Source of the DNA: Trueperaceae bacterium | GTDB lineage: Bacteria; Deinococcota; Deinococci; Deinococcales; Trueperaceae | NCBI GenBank assembly: GCA_002707365.1 | Contig: PAMQ01000012.1 | Location: 35,902-99,901 of the forward strand | Length of the DNA: 64,000 nucleotides | Reading direction: 5' to 3' | Shown: in pieces, positions 9,473 through 18,918 of the stretch | How positions within the stretch are numbered: position 1 is the first letter of the stretch | Layout: the number at the start of each line of letters is the position of its first letter | Notes under the pieces: generated by a model | Seen by the model: the letters and a program-made list of their open reading frames with translations, nothing else | The model's database searches: none | What the model was told of the DNA's origin: nothing | Position numbers and translations under genes: made by a program

Positions 9473-10447
9473 ATGGAACCAACCGTTTTGATTATCGCCT
9501 TCCTGGCAATATTATTCTTTCTTATCCTATTCACAATAATCCCGGTAGGATTATGGATATCGGCCATCGCAGCCGGTGTCCGGGTGGGGCTATTTAGTTT
9601 GGTAGCAATGCGCCTGCGACGCGTTCCTCCGCAAAAGATTATCCTACCCCTCATTAAGGCTGATAAAGCAGGTATCCCTGTTGGGCAAAACCAGTTGGAA
9701 GCTCACTATCTCGCAGGCGGGAATGTCGATCGAGTCGTTGATGCGCTAATAGCTGCTGATAAAGCAAGAATTCTACTACCCTTTGATCGGGCAGCAGCCA
9801 TTGACTTAGCGGGAAGAGATGTTTTAGACGCTGTCAAGGTTTCGGTCAATCCCCGCGTAATCCAAACACCCAACGTATCGGCTGTTGCTAAAGACGGCAT
9901 TGAACTTATAAGTACAGCGAGAGTAACAGTCCGAGCCAACCTTGAGCGACTGGTGGGAGGAGCTGGTGAAGAAACAATCATCGCACGAGTCGGCGAAGGA
10001 ATTGTATCTTCAATAGGTTCAACGGGAAGCCACAAAGCAGTTCTTGAAAATCCCGACACCATTTCCAAAACCGTTCTCGCTAAAGGATTAGACAGTGGAA
10101 CCGCTTTTGAAATCCTTTCCATCGACATCGCAGACGTAAATGTCGGTCGGAACATTGGCGCAACTCTACAAACAGATCAAGCCGAAGCAGATAAGCAAGT
10201 GGCTCAGGCTAAGGCTGAAGAGCGACGAGCGATGGCGGTCGCAGCTGAACAAGAAAACCGTGCACTTGTCGAACAGATGAGAGCTAAGGTGGTTGAAGCA
10301 GAAGCCGAGGTGCCGAAAGCAATGTCGACAGCCTTCCAACAAGGAACCATGGGGGTAATTGATTATTACAATATCCAGAACATTCAATCGGACACCCAAA
10401 TGCGTACCAACATTGCTGGGGCAACAAGCACCAATTTAGACGAATGA
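9473..10447 (+). CDS. floA: Flotillin-like protein FloA (SPFH domain)
   Basis: 324 residues, close to Bacillus FloA (YqfA). An N-terminal membrane hairpin (about 5-45) is followed by an SPFH region with the family motifs [20 protein letters not shown] and [20 protein letters not shown] sequence. A charged Ala/Glu-rich coiled coil (about 235-290) follows, then a C-terminal [21 protein letters not shown] block. FloA organises functional membrane microdomains. TAGGAG lies upstream of the ATG. The gene follows the NfeD gene by 37 bases and overlaps the next gene by the ATGA junction. Confidence 0.93.
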   Translation: MEPTVLIIAFLAILFFLILFTIIPVGLWISAIAAGVRVGLFSLVAMRLRRVPPQKIILPLIKADKAGIPVGQNQLEAHYLAGGNVDRVVDALIAADKARILLPFDRAAAIDLAGRDVLDAVKVSVNPRVIQTPNVSAVAKDGIELISTARVTVRANLERLVGGAGEETIIARVGEGIVSSIGSTGSHKAVLENPDTISKTVLAKGLDSGTAFEILSIDIADVNVGRNIGATLQTDQAEADKQVAQAKAEERRAMAVAAEQENRALVEQMRAKVVEAEAEVPKAMSTAFQQGTMGVIDYYNIQNIQSDTQMRTNIAGATSTNLDE

Positions 10448-11079
10448 ACTGGGACAACCTATTAACACCACTTTTATTCTTCCTGTTCATTGGGGTTCCT
10501 TTATTGAATCGATTAAATCGGAGTCAAAGAGGCGGACCTAAACCTGACCCCCAAGAACATACTGGCTCGCCTCGACCAGGCGCAACTAATCCTCTTGAAA
10601 GCAACTCCGATACCCAGAAGACTGAAGACACAAAAGAGCTTGAACCTGAGCTTTCGTACCGGTTAGAGGCTGCACGCCGACGCGTAGCGGAAGCAACGGC
10701 TCAAATGACTGCTCCACCTTCACCCCAAAAACAGTTCTCCTCACCAACCACCTCTCTTCCCAAGGCTCCTTCTGCAGTATTAACACCGGTCTCCCCCACC
10801 ACCAATAAACTGGGAGACCCACCCAAGGTTAGTCCCTCAGCTGACCAGGCTCTCGTTGTAAACCATGTCGACGATCTAAATTTTCGCAACACACTCCAGC
10901 CGGAGATACTCACCTCAAGACCTTCTACCACCACCGCCGTTAGCGAACGGAAATCCTCCCGACAATCATTCTTGGTATCAGGATCTAAAAGGCAGATCAT
11001 TCAAGGGATCATCTGGAAACAAATACTTGATGACCCATTATTCAAAACACCTCGGAGGGCTCCATTTCAACGACGCTGA
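10444..11079 (+). CDS. Uncharacterised single-pass membrane protein in the YqfB position
   Basis: 211 residues starting at an ATGA overlap with floA. An N-terminal hydrophobic helix (about 5-22) would anchor it. The middle (about 30-175) is low-complexity, rich in Pro, Ser, Thr and Lys and probably disordered. The end, [20 protein letters not shown], looks ordered and amphipathic and resembles short C-terminal blocks in small proteins near floA in other bacteria (impression from memory, not a search). No enzymatic motif is visible. Location suggests a membrane-microdomain accessory role, which is inference only. Confidence 0.7.
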   Translation: MNWDNLLTPLLFFLFIGVPLLNRLNRSQRGGPKPDPQEHTGSPRPGATNPLESNSDTQKTEDTKELEPELSYRLEAARRRVAEATAQMTAPPSPQKQFSSPTTSLPKAPSAVLTPVSPTTNKLGDPPKVSPSADQALVVNHVDDLNFRNTLQPEILTSRPSTTTAVSERKSSRQSFLVSGSKRQIIQGIIWKQILDDPLFKTPRRAPFQRR

Positions 11080-11981
11080 AATTGAAACTTCGCAGCCCAG
11101 CTGAAGCAATTAGCCTGTTCGGACAAAACGACCAGATTCTAAAAGTCCTAAAGAACCGTCTTAATGCAAGCGTCGTTGCCCGAGGCGACGAAGTAAAATT
11201 AACGGGCGATAATGAGGACGTAAAACAAGCAGCCCTCACCTTCCAAAACCTATTATCGACAATACGAGGTGGCGGAGAGCTCAGTATCACTGAGATCGAG
11301 CATGCTGATCTAGATAACCTCGTAGCTCAAGCCGACGAGGATCCCCACCTACCAAAGCGTGCCCAGCCAAAAACCTCCGGGCAGAGACGTTACGTACGAG
11401 CCATACACCGAGGTTCCATTACTTTCGGGATTGGTCCGGCTGGAACTGGTAAAACATTTCTAGCCGTGGCAATGGCAGTTCAAGCCTTAACTGAACGCCG
11501 CGTCAAACGCTTAGTACTTACCCGACCTGCGGTAGAAGCAGGTGAGCGCTTAGGTTTCCTGCCTGGCGACCTCCAAGCCAAAATTGATCCTTACCTCCGA
11601 CCCCTATATGACGCTCTTTATGACATGCTTCATGCTGATAAGATGGACCAACTTATGGACCAAGGCGCTATCGAAATCGCCCCACTAGCATTCATGAGAG
11701 GCAGGACCCTAAACGATGCCTTTATTATCCTTGACGAAGCTCAAAATACTACGCAAGAACAAATGAAAATGTTTTTGACCCGCATGGGCTTTAACAGTAA
11801 AGTAGTTGTAACAGGCGATGTAACACAAACTGATTTACCCGGGAACGTCCAGAGCGGACTCACAGATGCCGAAAATATCCTCAAAGGGATCGACGGTATA
11901 GAATTTTTATACTTTAGCGAGCAGGACGTCGTCCGTCACGCGTTAGTGGCAAGCATTATCAAGGCCTATGAAGCCACCTAA
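11064..11981 (+). CDS. phoH: PhoH-like ATPase
   Basis: About 300 residues. The Walker A motif is GPAGTGKTF and the Walker B motif is FIILDEAQN, followed by the PhoH-typical TRMGFNSKVVVTGDVTQTDLP segment. A KH-like N-terminal region precedes them. The function is poorly defined but linked to RNA metabolism; genes for YbeY and PgpH follow, the usual arrangement. The start is unusual. The first standard start is TTG at 11082, but a strong GGAGGG (11054-11059) sits 4-5 bases before an in-frame ATT at 11064. That start would give MSTTLKLRSPAEA, which lines up better with PhoH N-termini. The frame overlaps the next gene by 14 bases. Confidence 0.9.
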   Translation: MSTTLKLKLRSPAEAISLFGQNDQILKVLKNRLNASVVARGDEVKLTGDNEDVKQAALTFQNLLSTIRGGGELSITEIEHADLDNLVAQADEDPHLPKRAQPKTSGQRRYVRAIHRGSITFGIGPAGTGKTFLAVAMAVQALTERRVKRLVLTRPAVEAGERLGFLPGDLQAKIDPYLRPLYDALYDMLHADKMDQLMDQGAIEIAPLAFMRGRTLNDAFIILDEAQNTTQEQMKMFLTRMGFNSKVVVTGDVTQTDLPGNVQSGLTDAENILKGIDGIEFLYFSEQDVVRHALVASIIKAYEAT

Positions 11982-13908
11982 TAATAAAATTTGGGTGATT
12001 GGGCTATATTTTCTGTCCACTCTATCTATTGCTGGACTTATTTATACTGTTCAGGACCGTAGTGAAAACACTTCTCTAGCAGAGGGTCAAAATAGCCCAC
12101 TCACCTATACTGCACCAAGGGAAGTCTTAATTATTAACAAAATATCTACCCAACGGGCCCGGGAAACAGCACGATCCCAGATACCTACAATTTTTTCTGT
12201 AGACACCTCAACCGAACAGCTAGTAATTGAAGGTATTCTGTCCTCAGGCTTCAAAGCGGAGACTTACCTTCCTCTTTTAGAAGCCTATATGAGCCCAGAT
12301 GGCGTCAGCAAAGACCAAATCCCGGTACTCCTGGAAGCCGCAGTGGTAGGAAATACCGCTACGAAACGCGAGGACATCAGGCTGACGCTTAACCGTCTCC
12401 TTTTACCGACCTATCAACCCAACCTCGAACTAACTGAAACAGCACGAGATGCTGCCGCTGCAGCGGTAGCGCCAATTATGACCTCCTTAAACGCCGGCCA
12501 GATAATCGTTCGTGAGGGCGAAATCCTTACAACCGAAACCCTCCGCGTTCTAGATAAAGTTGGTCTTTATAGAGCAGAGACTCAAGCCCTTAGACAGACC
12601 CTAACAACCTGGTTAACCGCAATCGCTGTAGCCGGCCTTTTAAGCAGCGCCGTTTTTTTCGGCCGTCGACATTTAGGCGCACTTGCTCCAGGTCAATTCT
12701 TTTTCTTGGTAATTTTGTCCCTTTTGCTCCTAGTCATCCAAACTTTCGTGTTCACCACATTAGAAGGGCTACTTATCATTGCCGTAGCTCCGGTACTCAT
12801 CACCGTACTTGTTTCCGAGACCGTAAGTTTATTCTGGGGAGTTTGCCTTGCCGTAATTTCTTCATTCTTGATGCTAAACCCTTCATTAGAAACCCAGGTG
12901 AGCTTGGTAATACTCGCCGTAGCATCCGCCCTGCTAGTTCGACTATTACCCAACCGGCTTTCCCTTCTCATAGCACCCACCCTAGGAGGTGCCATTGCAG
13001 GATCCACCTACTTAGCGATAACACTACTTACAGGCGGGACACCAATTATTGCGGCATTTTTACCAGCCCTTTTTATTTTTGTTGGAGGGTTTATTAGCGG
13101 AATAACTGCCCTCGGTCTCCTCCCGATTGCAGAAAGTGCTTTTGGGTTCCTAACAAATTTCCGATTATTAGAACTCTCCAACCCCAACAGCCCCCTTTTA
13201 CGAAGGCTTTTAACCGAAGCGCCAGGGACATATCAGCACAGTTTGGTTATCTCTACCTTAGCGGAGGCAGCAGTACAAAGTTTACAGGGAAATCAACTTC
13301 TTGCTCGGGTGGGGGCCCTTTATCACGATGTAGGAAAATTGAGGCGCCCCCGTTTTTTCATCGAAAATCAATTTTCTGAGGAAAACCCTCATGATCACAT
13401 TAGCCCTCATCTGAGTTATCTCATAATCACAAATCATGTCCGTGAGGGATTAGACCTTTTACGACGTTATCGCTTACCAAGAATCTTCAATACTTTTGTG
13501 GCACAACATCATGGGACAACGGTTATTAGTTTTTTCTACAAAAAAGCCCTCGAGGAAAGTGAATCAACCGAAGAACTAAACTTTCGGTATCCGGGCCCTA
13601 AACCTGATTCTCTAGAGTCCGCAGTATTGATGTTAGCCGATTCCGTAGAGCCAGGTTCTCGCACTTTACAGAATCCAAACCCTTCGAATATTAGATCGCT
13701 AATAGACAAAGTATTCGACCAACGTTTGCACGACAACCAGCTTTCCAACAGCCCGTTAACACTAAGGGACCTTGCGGTTGTTGCCAATTCGTTCGAGCGA
13801 ACCCTAACCGCAATTTTGCATAAAAGAATTGCCTACCCGACCGCCGAGGAAATTAGGAGCCTTCGCCTTGATAGAAATTATAGACGAAACAAAAAAGTAT
13901 CCAGTTAG
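11968..13908 (+). CDS. pgpH: 7TM-HD phosphohydrolase, probable cyclic-di-AMP phosphodiesterase PgpH
   Basis: 646 residues with the complete PgpH/YqfF architecture: one N-terminal helix (about 8-26), an extracellular 7TMR-HDED domain (about 30-205), seven membrane helices (about 210-395), and a cytoplasmic HD domain with H453-D454 in YHDVGKLRRPRFF and further metal-binding histidines in NPHDHISPHLS and AQHHGTTVISFFY. Characterised homologs hydrolyse c-di-AMP to pApA. The presence of PgpH implies a diadenylate cyclase elsewhere in the genome. It starts inside the end of phoH and ends 41 bases after the chosen ybeY start, so the three genes are transcribed together. Confidence 0.93.
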   Translation: MKPPNNKIWVIGLYFLSTLSIAGLIYTVQDRSENTSLAEGQNSPLTYTAPREVLIINKISTQRARETARSQIPTIFSVDTSTEQLVIEGILSSGFKAETYLPLLEAYMSPDGVSKDQIPVLLEAAVVGNTATKREDIRLTLNRLLLPTYQPNLELTETARDAAAAAVAPIMTSLNAGQIIVREGEILTTETLRVLDKVGLYRAETQALRQTLTTWLTAIAVAGLLSSAVFFGRRHLGALAPGQFFFLVILSLLLLVIQTFVFTTLEGLLIIAVAPVLITVLVSETVSLFWGVCLAVISSFLMLNPSLETQVSLVILAVASALLVRLLPNRLSLLIAPTLGGAIAGSTYLAITLLTGGTPIIAAFLPALFIFVGGFISGITALGLLPIAESAFGFLTNFRLLELSNPNSPLLRRLLTEAPGTYQHSLVISTLAEAAVQSLQGNQLLARVGALYHDVGKLRRPRFFIENQFSEENPHDHISPHLSYLIITNHVREGLDLLRRYRLPRIFNTFVAQHHGTTVISFFYKKALEESESTEELNFRYPGPKPDSLESAVLMLADSVEPGSRTLQNPNPSNIRSLIDKVFDQRLHDNQLSNSPLTLRDLAVVANSFERTLTAILHKRIAYPTAEEIRSLRLDRNYRRNKKVSS

Positions 13909-14308
13909 CGAAAGCTTGAAGCAAGCGGTCGGACTCTTCCTCGAAGAACTTGAAATGAGTAAACAAGATTTAACAGTTGTCCTTTGCGACGATAAGATGA
14001 TGCAACAAAAAAACCTGAAGTTTCGTGGAATCGACAAGCCAACCGACGTATTATCTTTCCCGCTGTGCGAGCCTGAAGATACCTCCATGCCCTATGTCCA
14101 TCATCTTGGCGACATAATAATTGACGTTCAGATGGCGCAGCGCCAAGCGGCAAAGCACGGAAACACCCTCGACGAAGAAATACTGGTCCTTACCTCGCAT
14201 GGGATATTACATCTCCTCGGTTATGATCACCCCTCTTCAGCAGAATGGAAAGACTTCCATCAGGCTGAGGAAAGAATATTAGCGATAGCAAAAAAAGAGC
14301 TCGCATGA
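13868..14308 (+). CDS. ybeY: Endoribonuclease YbeY
   Basis: 146 residues when started at TTG 13868, which has AGGAG 8 bases upstream; an ATG at 13829 would add 13 residues lying within pgpH and unlike the family. YbeY is a zinc metalloprotein needed for 16S rRNA 3'-end maturation and quality control. The zinc motif is HGILHLLGYDH (HxxxHxxxxxH) near the C-terminus. RGIDKPTDVLSFPL is the other family signature. It overlaps pgpH at its start and dgkA by four bases (ATGA) at its end. Confidence 0.95.
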   Translation: MIEIIDETKKYPVSESLKQAVGLFLEELEMSKQDLTVVLCDDKMMQQKNLKFRGIDKPTDVLSFPLCEPEDTSMPYVHHLGDIIIDVQMAQRQAAKHGNTLDEEILVLTSHGILHLLGYDHPSSAEWKDFHQAEERILAIAKKELA

Positions 14309-14664
14309 AACGTCTATTTCGATCAATCTCCTTCGCTTGGCAAGGCCTATCTAATGCATGGTTAACCCAACGAAATTTCCGCATCGAGATAGGCATTGCC
14401 TTAGCCGCGACGATTCTAGCTATTTATCTTAGAACAGGTCTTACGCCTGTTTTAATATGCGTGATGGTAGTGTTTGCTTCCGAATTAATCAACTCCTCTA
14501 TTGAAGCTTTAGTTGATCTCAACACACAAGGTGTCCACCCACTGGCCAAGGCCGCTAAAGACTACGCGGCGGCAGCAGTCTTAATAACTTCATTTGGCTC
14601 ACTCGCAATTGGAATTTTGGTGTTAGGTCCCGCTCTACTAGAAAGGATTCTCTCGTGGCTCTAG
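14305..14664 (+). CDS. dgkA: Diacylglycerol/undecaprenol kinase, DgkA family
   Basis: 119 residues with three membrane helices, the standard size of DgkA. The family signature FASELINSSIEALVDL is complete, including the catalytic-site acidic residues. Gram-positive and related members phosphorylate undecaprenol rather than diacylglycerol and recycle the lipid carrier for wall synthesis; which substrate applies here cannot be seen. It starts with an ATGA overlap on ybeY and overlaps cdd by ten bases. Confidence 0.93.
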   Translation: MKRLFRSISFAWQGLSNAWLTQRNFRIEIGIALAATILAIYLRTGLTPVLICVMVVFASELINSSIEALVDLNTQGVHPLAKAAKDYAAAAVLITSFGSLAIGILVLGPALLERILSWL

Positions 14665-15065
14665 TCGTACCTGAAGATTTATTGAACGCGGCGATAAAAG
14701 TTAGACTGGCCGCCTACACCCCCTTCTCTAACTTTAAGGTCGGAGCAGCCCTTCTTTCCGAAACCGGAAGAATCTTAGTTGGGGCTAACGTCGAAAACTC
14801 TTCTTACGGATTAACAAGATGCGCGGAACAATCAGCAGTTTTAGCAATGGTTTCCTCCGGCGAAAGGGGTTTTGAAGCGATCGTGGTCTACACTGATACC
14901 GATATCCCGACAACACCTTGTGGAGCGTGCAGACAAATTTTATACGAATTCTCCCCAAAAGCCCACGTTTTCTCTGTAGCTTCTTCTGGCGATGTCCTGC
15001 ATTCTCTGGTTTCAGATTTGCTACCGAACGGATTTACGCTAGACGACCCGTTACTAAAAACATGA
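14655..15065 (+). CDS. cdd: Cytidine deaminase
   Basis: 136 residues, the homotetrameric Cdd size. Zinc ligands are C56 in RCAEQSAV (with the catalytic Glu two residues on) and C89/C92 in PCGACRQ. It deaminates cytidine and deoxycytidine for pyrimidine salvage. The start is GTG at 14655 inside dgkA. In Bacillus cdd is followed by era; here the run stops and a new promoter for the TPR gene follows. Confidence 0.95.
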   Translation: MALVVPEDLLNAAIKVRLAAYTPFSNFKVGAALLSETGRILVGANVENSSYGLTRCAEQSAVLAMVSSGERGFEAIVVYTDTDIPTTPCGACRQILYEFSPKAHVFSVASSGDVLHSLVSDLLPNGFTLDDPLLKT

Positions 15066-15087
15066 TCCTCAACGATCGTAGACCAGT

Positions 15088-15093
15088 TATAAT
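15088..15093 (+). promoter_or_regulatory. -10 box of a leaderless promoter
   Basis: A consensus TATAAT ends six bases before the GTG at 15100, so transcription should start at or next to the start codon. No -35 consensus is evident at 16-18 bases upstream. Confidence 0.65.
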
Positions 15094-15099
15094 CACCAT

Positions 15100-17241
15100 G
15101 TGATGAATCGGCTATTCCGTATTACCCTAGTTTTTTTAACTTCCCTTTCTTTACTGTCAGCTGCTTTAGCTGACGAACCATACCGAATAGTAGTTTTGCC
15201 CTTTAAGGACATGCCTTCGCGTCCAGGTTTAGGTATAGGGTTAGCAACCGGTTTACAGAGAAGCTTAAACGCACTCGACACTGTTTACGCCCCTGCCATC
15301 GGTGACGCGATTATGTTTATAAAGAAAACCGTCGCTTCCAACTTAAAACCGTCAGAAACCGTGTCTTCTGCCTTTGCCGCTGACGCTATAATCACCGGTA
15401 CTATTTCTGAAAACGCCAACAGTGGTATTAACTTGACTCTCAGTGCCACAGGTTTACAATTTTCAGAACCACTAGAATTTATACTAACTACCCCCGCTAC
15501 AAATCCTTCTCAAACCCTAACTTCGCTCGTCGAACAAACTATTTTATCTCTTGATTTAAAGCCCTCATATGGTGACCGTCGTGACGCTCAACGGGCCGCT
15601 GAACAGGCCCCTTCCTTCACAGGTTTCGCTGACCTCGGTTTTGAGACTGCACGTTTAGGGATAGGTAGCGTGGACAGGCTAGAAATCTTAGTTAACCAAA
15701 ATCCGCGCTCCAGTTGGGTTTTCACTGAGTATGCTAGAACTCTGACTCTTGCCGGAAGATTAGATCAAGCTACAAAAGCAGCTATTAAGGCCACTGAATT
15801 ACTCCCGACTGATGTTGAAGCCTGGGTGGTTAGAGGGCTAAGCCACTCTGCCACCGGAGAAGCTCGACAGGCATCGTACGCCTTTTCAGAAGCTTTAAGA
15901 TTAAATCCGAATCATGCAATAGCTCTCGTAGGCCTTGCAAACGCGACTACAGAAGCGCCGGAACCTTCAACGGATGCTTACAAGGCCGCTATAAAAAGTA
16001 ACCCTAGGATTCTAAAGGCATATCTAGGACTCGCCAATTCACTCACTGACCCGAAACGAGCGATACAGCTTCTTCTAAGCGCTACTAATCATCTGCCTGA
16101 TTCGGCAGCCTTACACCGCGAAATCCTAAGCCGAGCTATTGTCCTGGGTGACACCCAGGGAGCTTTTGACTATTTGCGTCAAGCCGTAACTAACCCTTTA
16201 GCAGCCTACCCCTCGACCTATGCCCTTGTTACGTTGCTGCCGCTCAAGGAAGTACAACCTCTCATCGATTTCCTCGTGCCTGGCCTTGCCCGGTTTCCCA
16301 ACGACCCTCTTATCCTCGAAGCAGCCGCATTACTGGATTTGCGTAATGGTAACCCAGCCCTCGCCGAACGCCGTCTACGTCTGGCCCTAGCCTATCTGCC
16401 AGAAAGCCCGAGCCTTAATAATTCACTGGCTATTGCTCTCGCTCAGCAAGAAAAGATTCAAGAGGCCACCGAAATCTTTCAAAATGTCGCCAATTCCGAT
16501 GCCCGAGGACAACTAAATTTAGCTAAAACCTTCCTTGAAGGAGGGCAGGCCCAGGCAGCATTAGATACGCTCGATGGATACGCTGCTCTTGAAACGAACC
16601 CCGCTGCCTTGACGATGTACGGGATAGCGTTAGCTCGATTGGGTCGAGATAACGAAGGTGAGGCAGCCCTAGAACGAGCACTCGACTTAGATCCACAATC
16701 AGATACTGCAACCCAAGCACTAAGCCTCATCAAGCAGCAAAACAAGATTACCGCTGGGCAACCAATTCAACTTTCGGCGAAAGCTAGAATCCACTTTGAT
16801 AGAGGTATGTTCGCTCTGGAACAAAATCGTTGGCTCGATGCCGCTGATGCTTTTTCGGTGGCACAGGAGATGCAACCAATCCCCATTCTTTCCTTTTATC
16901 AAGGATACGCCCTACAACTTACTGGACGCCATCGGGATGCAGTAGAGTCCTATTCCACGGCAGCTGAAACATTCCGAGAAAGCGACATTGTTTTAAACAA
17001 CCTGGGCTACGCTTACCTGCAAATCGGACGCTATGACTTAGCATTAATAAACCTCAAAAAAGCTTCTCAACTGAATCCATCTAATTCAAGCGCTTTTCTC
17101 AATCTAGGATTAACTCAATTTGGACTTGGCCAATATTCTGAAGCGTTAACCTCTTGGGACCAAGCAGAATCATTAAATCCTACATTATCGGAAGGCCTTT
17201 TCAATTACCGGATAGAAGCTGAAGAGCGGATTCGCCCATAA
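15100..17241 (+). CDS. Exported tetratricopeptide-repeat protein
   Basis: 713 residues beginning with a clear signal peptide (about 1-24, cut after SLLSAALA). An N-terminal globular region (about 25-170) with a PYRIVVLPFKDMP strand resembles the start of CsgG/TolB-like nucleotide-free adaptor domains. The rest (about 195-705) consists of many degenerate TPR units, for example LDQATKAAIKATELLPTDVEAWVVRG and DLALINLKKASQLNPSNSSAFLNLG-like segments. TPR arrays bind proteins, so a periplasmic scaffold role is likely; no catalytic motif is seen. The start is GTG at 15100 (or ATG 15103), directly downstream of a TATAAT box. Confidence 0.8.
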   Translation: MMNRLFRITLVFLTSLSLLSAALADEPYRIVVLPFKDMPSRPGLGIGLATGLQRSLNALDTVYAPAIGDAIMFIKKTVASNLKPSETVSSAFAADAIITGTISENANSGINLTLSATGLQFSEPLEFILTTPATNPSQTLTSLVEQTILSLDLKPSYGDRRDAQRAAEQAPSFTGFADLGFETARLGIGSVDRLEILVNQNPRSSWVFTEYARTLTLAGRLDQATKAAIKATELLPTDVEAWVVRGLSHSATGEARQASYAFSEALRLNPNHAIALVGLANATTEAPEPSTDAYKAAIKSNPRILKAYLGLANSLTDPKRAIQLLLSATNHLPDSAALHREILSRAIVLGDTQGAFDYLRQAVTNPLAAYPSTYALVTLLPLKEVQPLIDFLVPGLARFPNDPLILEAAALLDLRNGNPALAERRLRLALAYLPESPSLNNSLAIALAQQEKIQEATEIFQNVANSDARGQLNLAKTFLEGGQAQAALDTLDGYAALETNPAALTMYGIALARLGRDNEGEAALERALDLDPQSDTATQALSLIKQQNKITAGQPIQLSAKARIHFDRGMFALEQNRWLDAADAFSVAQEMQPIPILSFYQGYALQLTGRHRDAVESYSTAAETFRESDIVLNNLGYAYLQIGRYDLALINLKKASQLNPSNSSAFLNLGLTQFGLGQYSEALTSWDQAESLNPTLSEGLFNYRIEAEERIRP

Positions 17242-17257
17242 CAACCTAGGGTCACGG

Positions 17258-17263
17258 TAATAT
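17258..17263 (+). promoter_or_regulatory. -10 box of a leaderless promoter for the his-rapZ-yvcK operon
   Basis: TAATAT ends six bases before the hisC ATG, with no ribosome-binding sequence between. This is the same arrangement as at several other operon starts in the window. Confidence 0.65.
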
Positions 17264-17269
17264 GCACCC

Positions 17270-18331
17270 ATGCTAGTAAGGGAAGAAATACTCCGTCTGC
17301 CGGGTTACGCCTACACAGGATATGAAGCTGAAGTCAAGTTGGACCAAAACGAGGCTGCAGAAGACCTTCCAGCAACCCTAAAGTCTGCCCTATTCGATAA
17401 GTTACAAACGGTACCACTCCACCGTTATCCAGATTTGGATGCAAAGCGTTTACGTAGAAGCATCGCTGCCCACTTTAAATGGCCGGAAAACGGGGTGGTT
17501 GTCTCCGGTGGGTCGAATACTCTAATACGTTGTTTAACCATAGCGGGAGCAATCGGACGTTCTGTTGTCTCCGTGAAACCAACTTTTCCTATATATTCCG
17601 ACCAGGCGCGAGTACTTGGCACTCAATTATTTGAGGTGCCTTTAAAACCGGACTTTAGCCTCCCTTTAGACGAATTACGAGTTACGCTAGAACAGCACGC
17701 TGGCGTCATCTTCCTTGCCAACCCTGCTGCTCCCACAGGAAACAAGTTTAGCCAAGGCCAGTTAGAAGAGTTATTACAAATTACTTCTAAGAATTGGATC
17801 TTCGTAATCGATGAAGCTTATCACCAGTTCGCTGGAACTTCAGCGCTCCCTTTGGTTGCGCAGTATCCTCACGTTGTGAGCCTCCGAACGTTTAGCAAAG
17901 CCTATGGCCTGGGTGGACTCCGGATAGGTTTCGCCCTTGCGCAACCAGAACTAGCAACTGAAATTAGGAAAGTTGTGATGCCTTTTTCGGTATCGTCTTT
18001 ACAGGTAATGGCCGCTGAAACGGTTCTAGAATTAGATGATTTCTTTAAGAAACGAGTTGCAACTACTATTTCGGAAAGAGAAAGGGTCAGTGAAGCCCTC
18101 AAAGAACTTAATCTCCGCACTTACCCTTCGGTTACCAATTTTATTCTTTTTAGTGTCCCGAACCCAGCTTATGTATTTGAAACCTTGCTTACAAAGGGGG
18201 TACTAATTAGACGTCAAGACCACATTAAGGGTCTAGAAGGTGCGCTTCGTGTGACAATCGGCTCAGAAGATCAAAACAATCGTTTCCTGGAAAGTCTAAG
18301 AATAGTATTGGGGGAGGAATCCTATGGCTAG
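17270..18331 (+). CDS. hisC: Histidinol-phosphate aminotransferase
   Basis: 353 residues, a class I/II PLP aminotransferase. The PLP lysine is K210 in RTFSKAYGLGGLRIGFA, the HisC-type signature, and the N-terminal LDQNEAAEDLP and HRYPD motifs fit HisC. It converts imidazole-acetol phosphate to histidinol phosphate. The genes hisB and hisH follow with tight spacing (8-base overlap with hisB), supporting HisC over other aminotransferases. It is the first gene of a seven-gene operon ending near 23515. Confidence 0.92.
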   Translation: MLVREEILRLPGYAYTGYEAEVKLDQNEAAEDLPATLKSALFDKLQTVPLHRYPDLDAKRLRRSIAAHFKWPENGVVVSGGSNTLIRCLTIAGAIGRSVVSVKPTFPIYSDQARVLGTQLFEVPLKPDFSLPLDELRVTLEQHAGVIFLANPAAPTGNKFSQGQLEELLQITSKNWIFVIDEAYHQFAGTSALPLVAQYPHVVSLRTFSKAYGLGGLRIGFALAQPELATEIRKVVMPFSVSSLQVMAAETVLELDDFFKKRVATTISERERVSEALKELNLRTYPSVTNFILFSVPNPAYVFETLLTKGVLIRRQDHIKGLEGALRVTIGSEDQNNRFLESLRIVLGEESYG

Positions 18332-18914
18332 AACAGCTACTTTAAAACGCGAAACTAGTGAAACCCATATCGAGGTCGCTATTGATCTTGACAGTGGGCC
18401 TGGAGGCAAGGCAGATTCTGGACACGGCTTCCTTAACCACATGTTAGACCAATTAACCCGCCACGGGCGTTTCAAGATAGATTTCAAAGGCAAGGGCGAT
18501 TTAGACGTAGATATCCACCATCTAGCGGAAGACGCTGGTATAAGCCTAGGAGCTGCTTTCCGCAAAGCCTTAGGAGATGGTGTCGGAATTGAACGTTTTG
18601 CCGACACCTGGGCCCCAATGGACGAAAGTCTTGCCCATGTCGTCATTGATCTTTCGGGACGACCATTTTTCTCGTTCGACCCAGAAGGTTTTGAAGGGAC
18701 TGCAGGCGGTTTTAATGTACATCACTTACGTGAATTCCTCCGGGGTTTTGCAATGCACGCTGGAGCAACTATACATGTGCGGGTCCTTAGTGGTACAGAA
18801 GCTCACCATGTCTGCGAAGCAATAGTCAAAGCCTGGGCCCGGAGCCTTTATTATGCGAGCCGGACCACAACATCTGGAGTCCCCTCAACGAAAGGTACAA
18901 TAGAGGGTCCTTGA
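18324..18914 (+). CDS. hisB: Imidazoleglycerol-phosphate dehydratase
   Basis: 196 residues, the length of monofunctional HisB. It has the two internal repeats with manganese-binding motifs: HFLNHMLDQLTRHGRF with DIHHLAEDAG in the first half, and FLRGFAMHAG with TEAHHVCEAIVKA in the second. It dehydrates imidazole glycerol phosphate. Its ATG lies 8 bases inside hisC. There is no phosphatase domain, so histidinol phosphatase must be encoded elsewhere. Confidence 0.96.
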   Translation: MARTATLKRETSETHIEVAIDLDSGPGGKADSGHGFLNHMLDQLTRHGRFKIDFKGKGDLDVDIHHLAEDAGISLGAAFRKALGDGVGIERFADTWAPMDESLAHVVIDLSGRPFFSFDPEGFEGTAGGFNVHHLREFLRGFAMHAGATIHVRVLSGTEAHHVCEAIVKAWARSLYYASRTTTSGVPSTKGTIEGP

Positions 18915-18918
18915 AATC

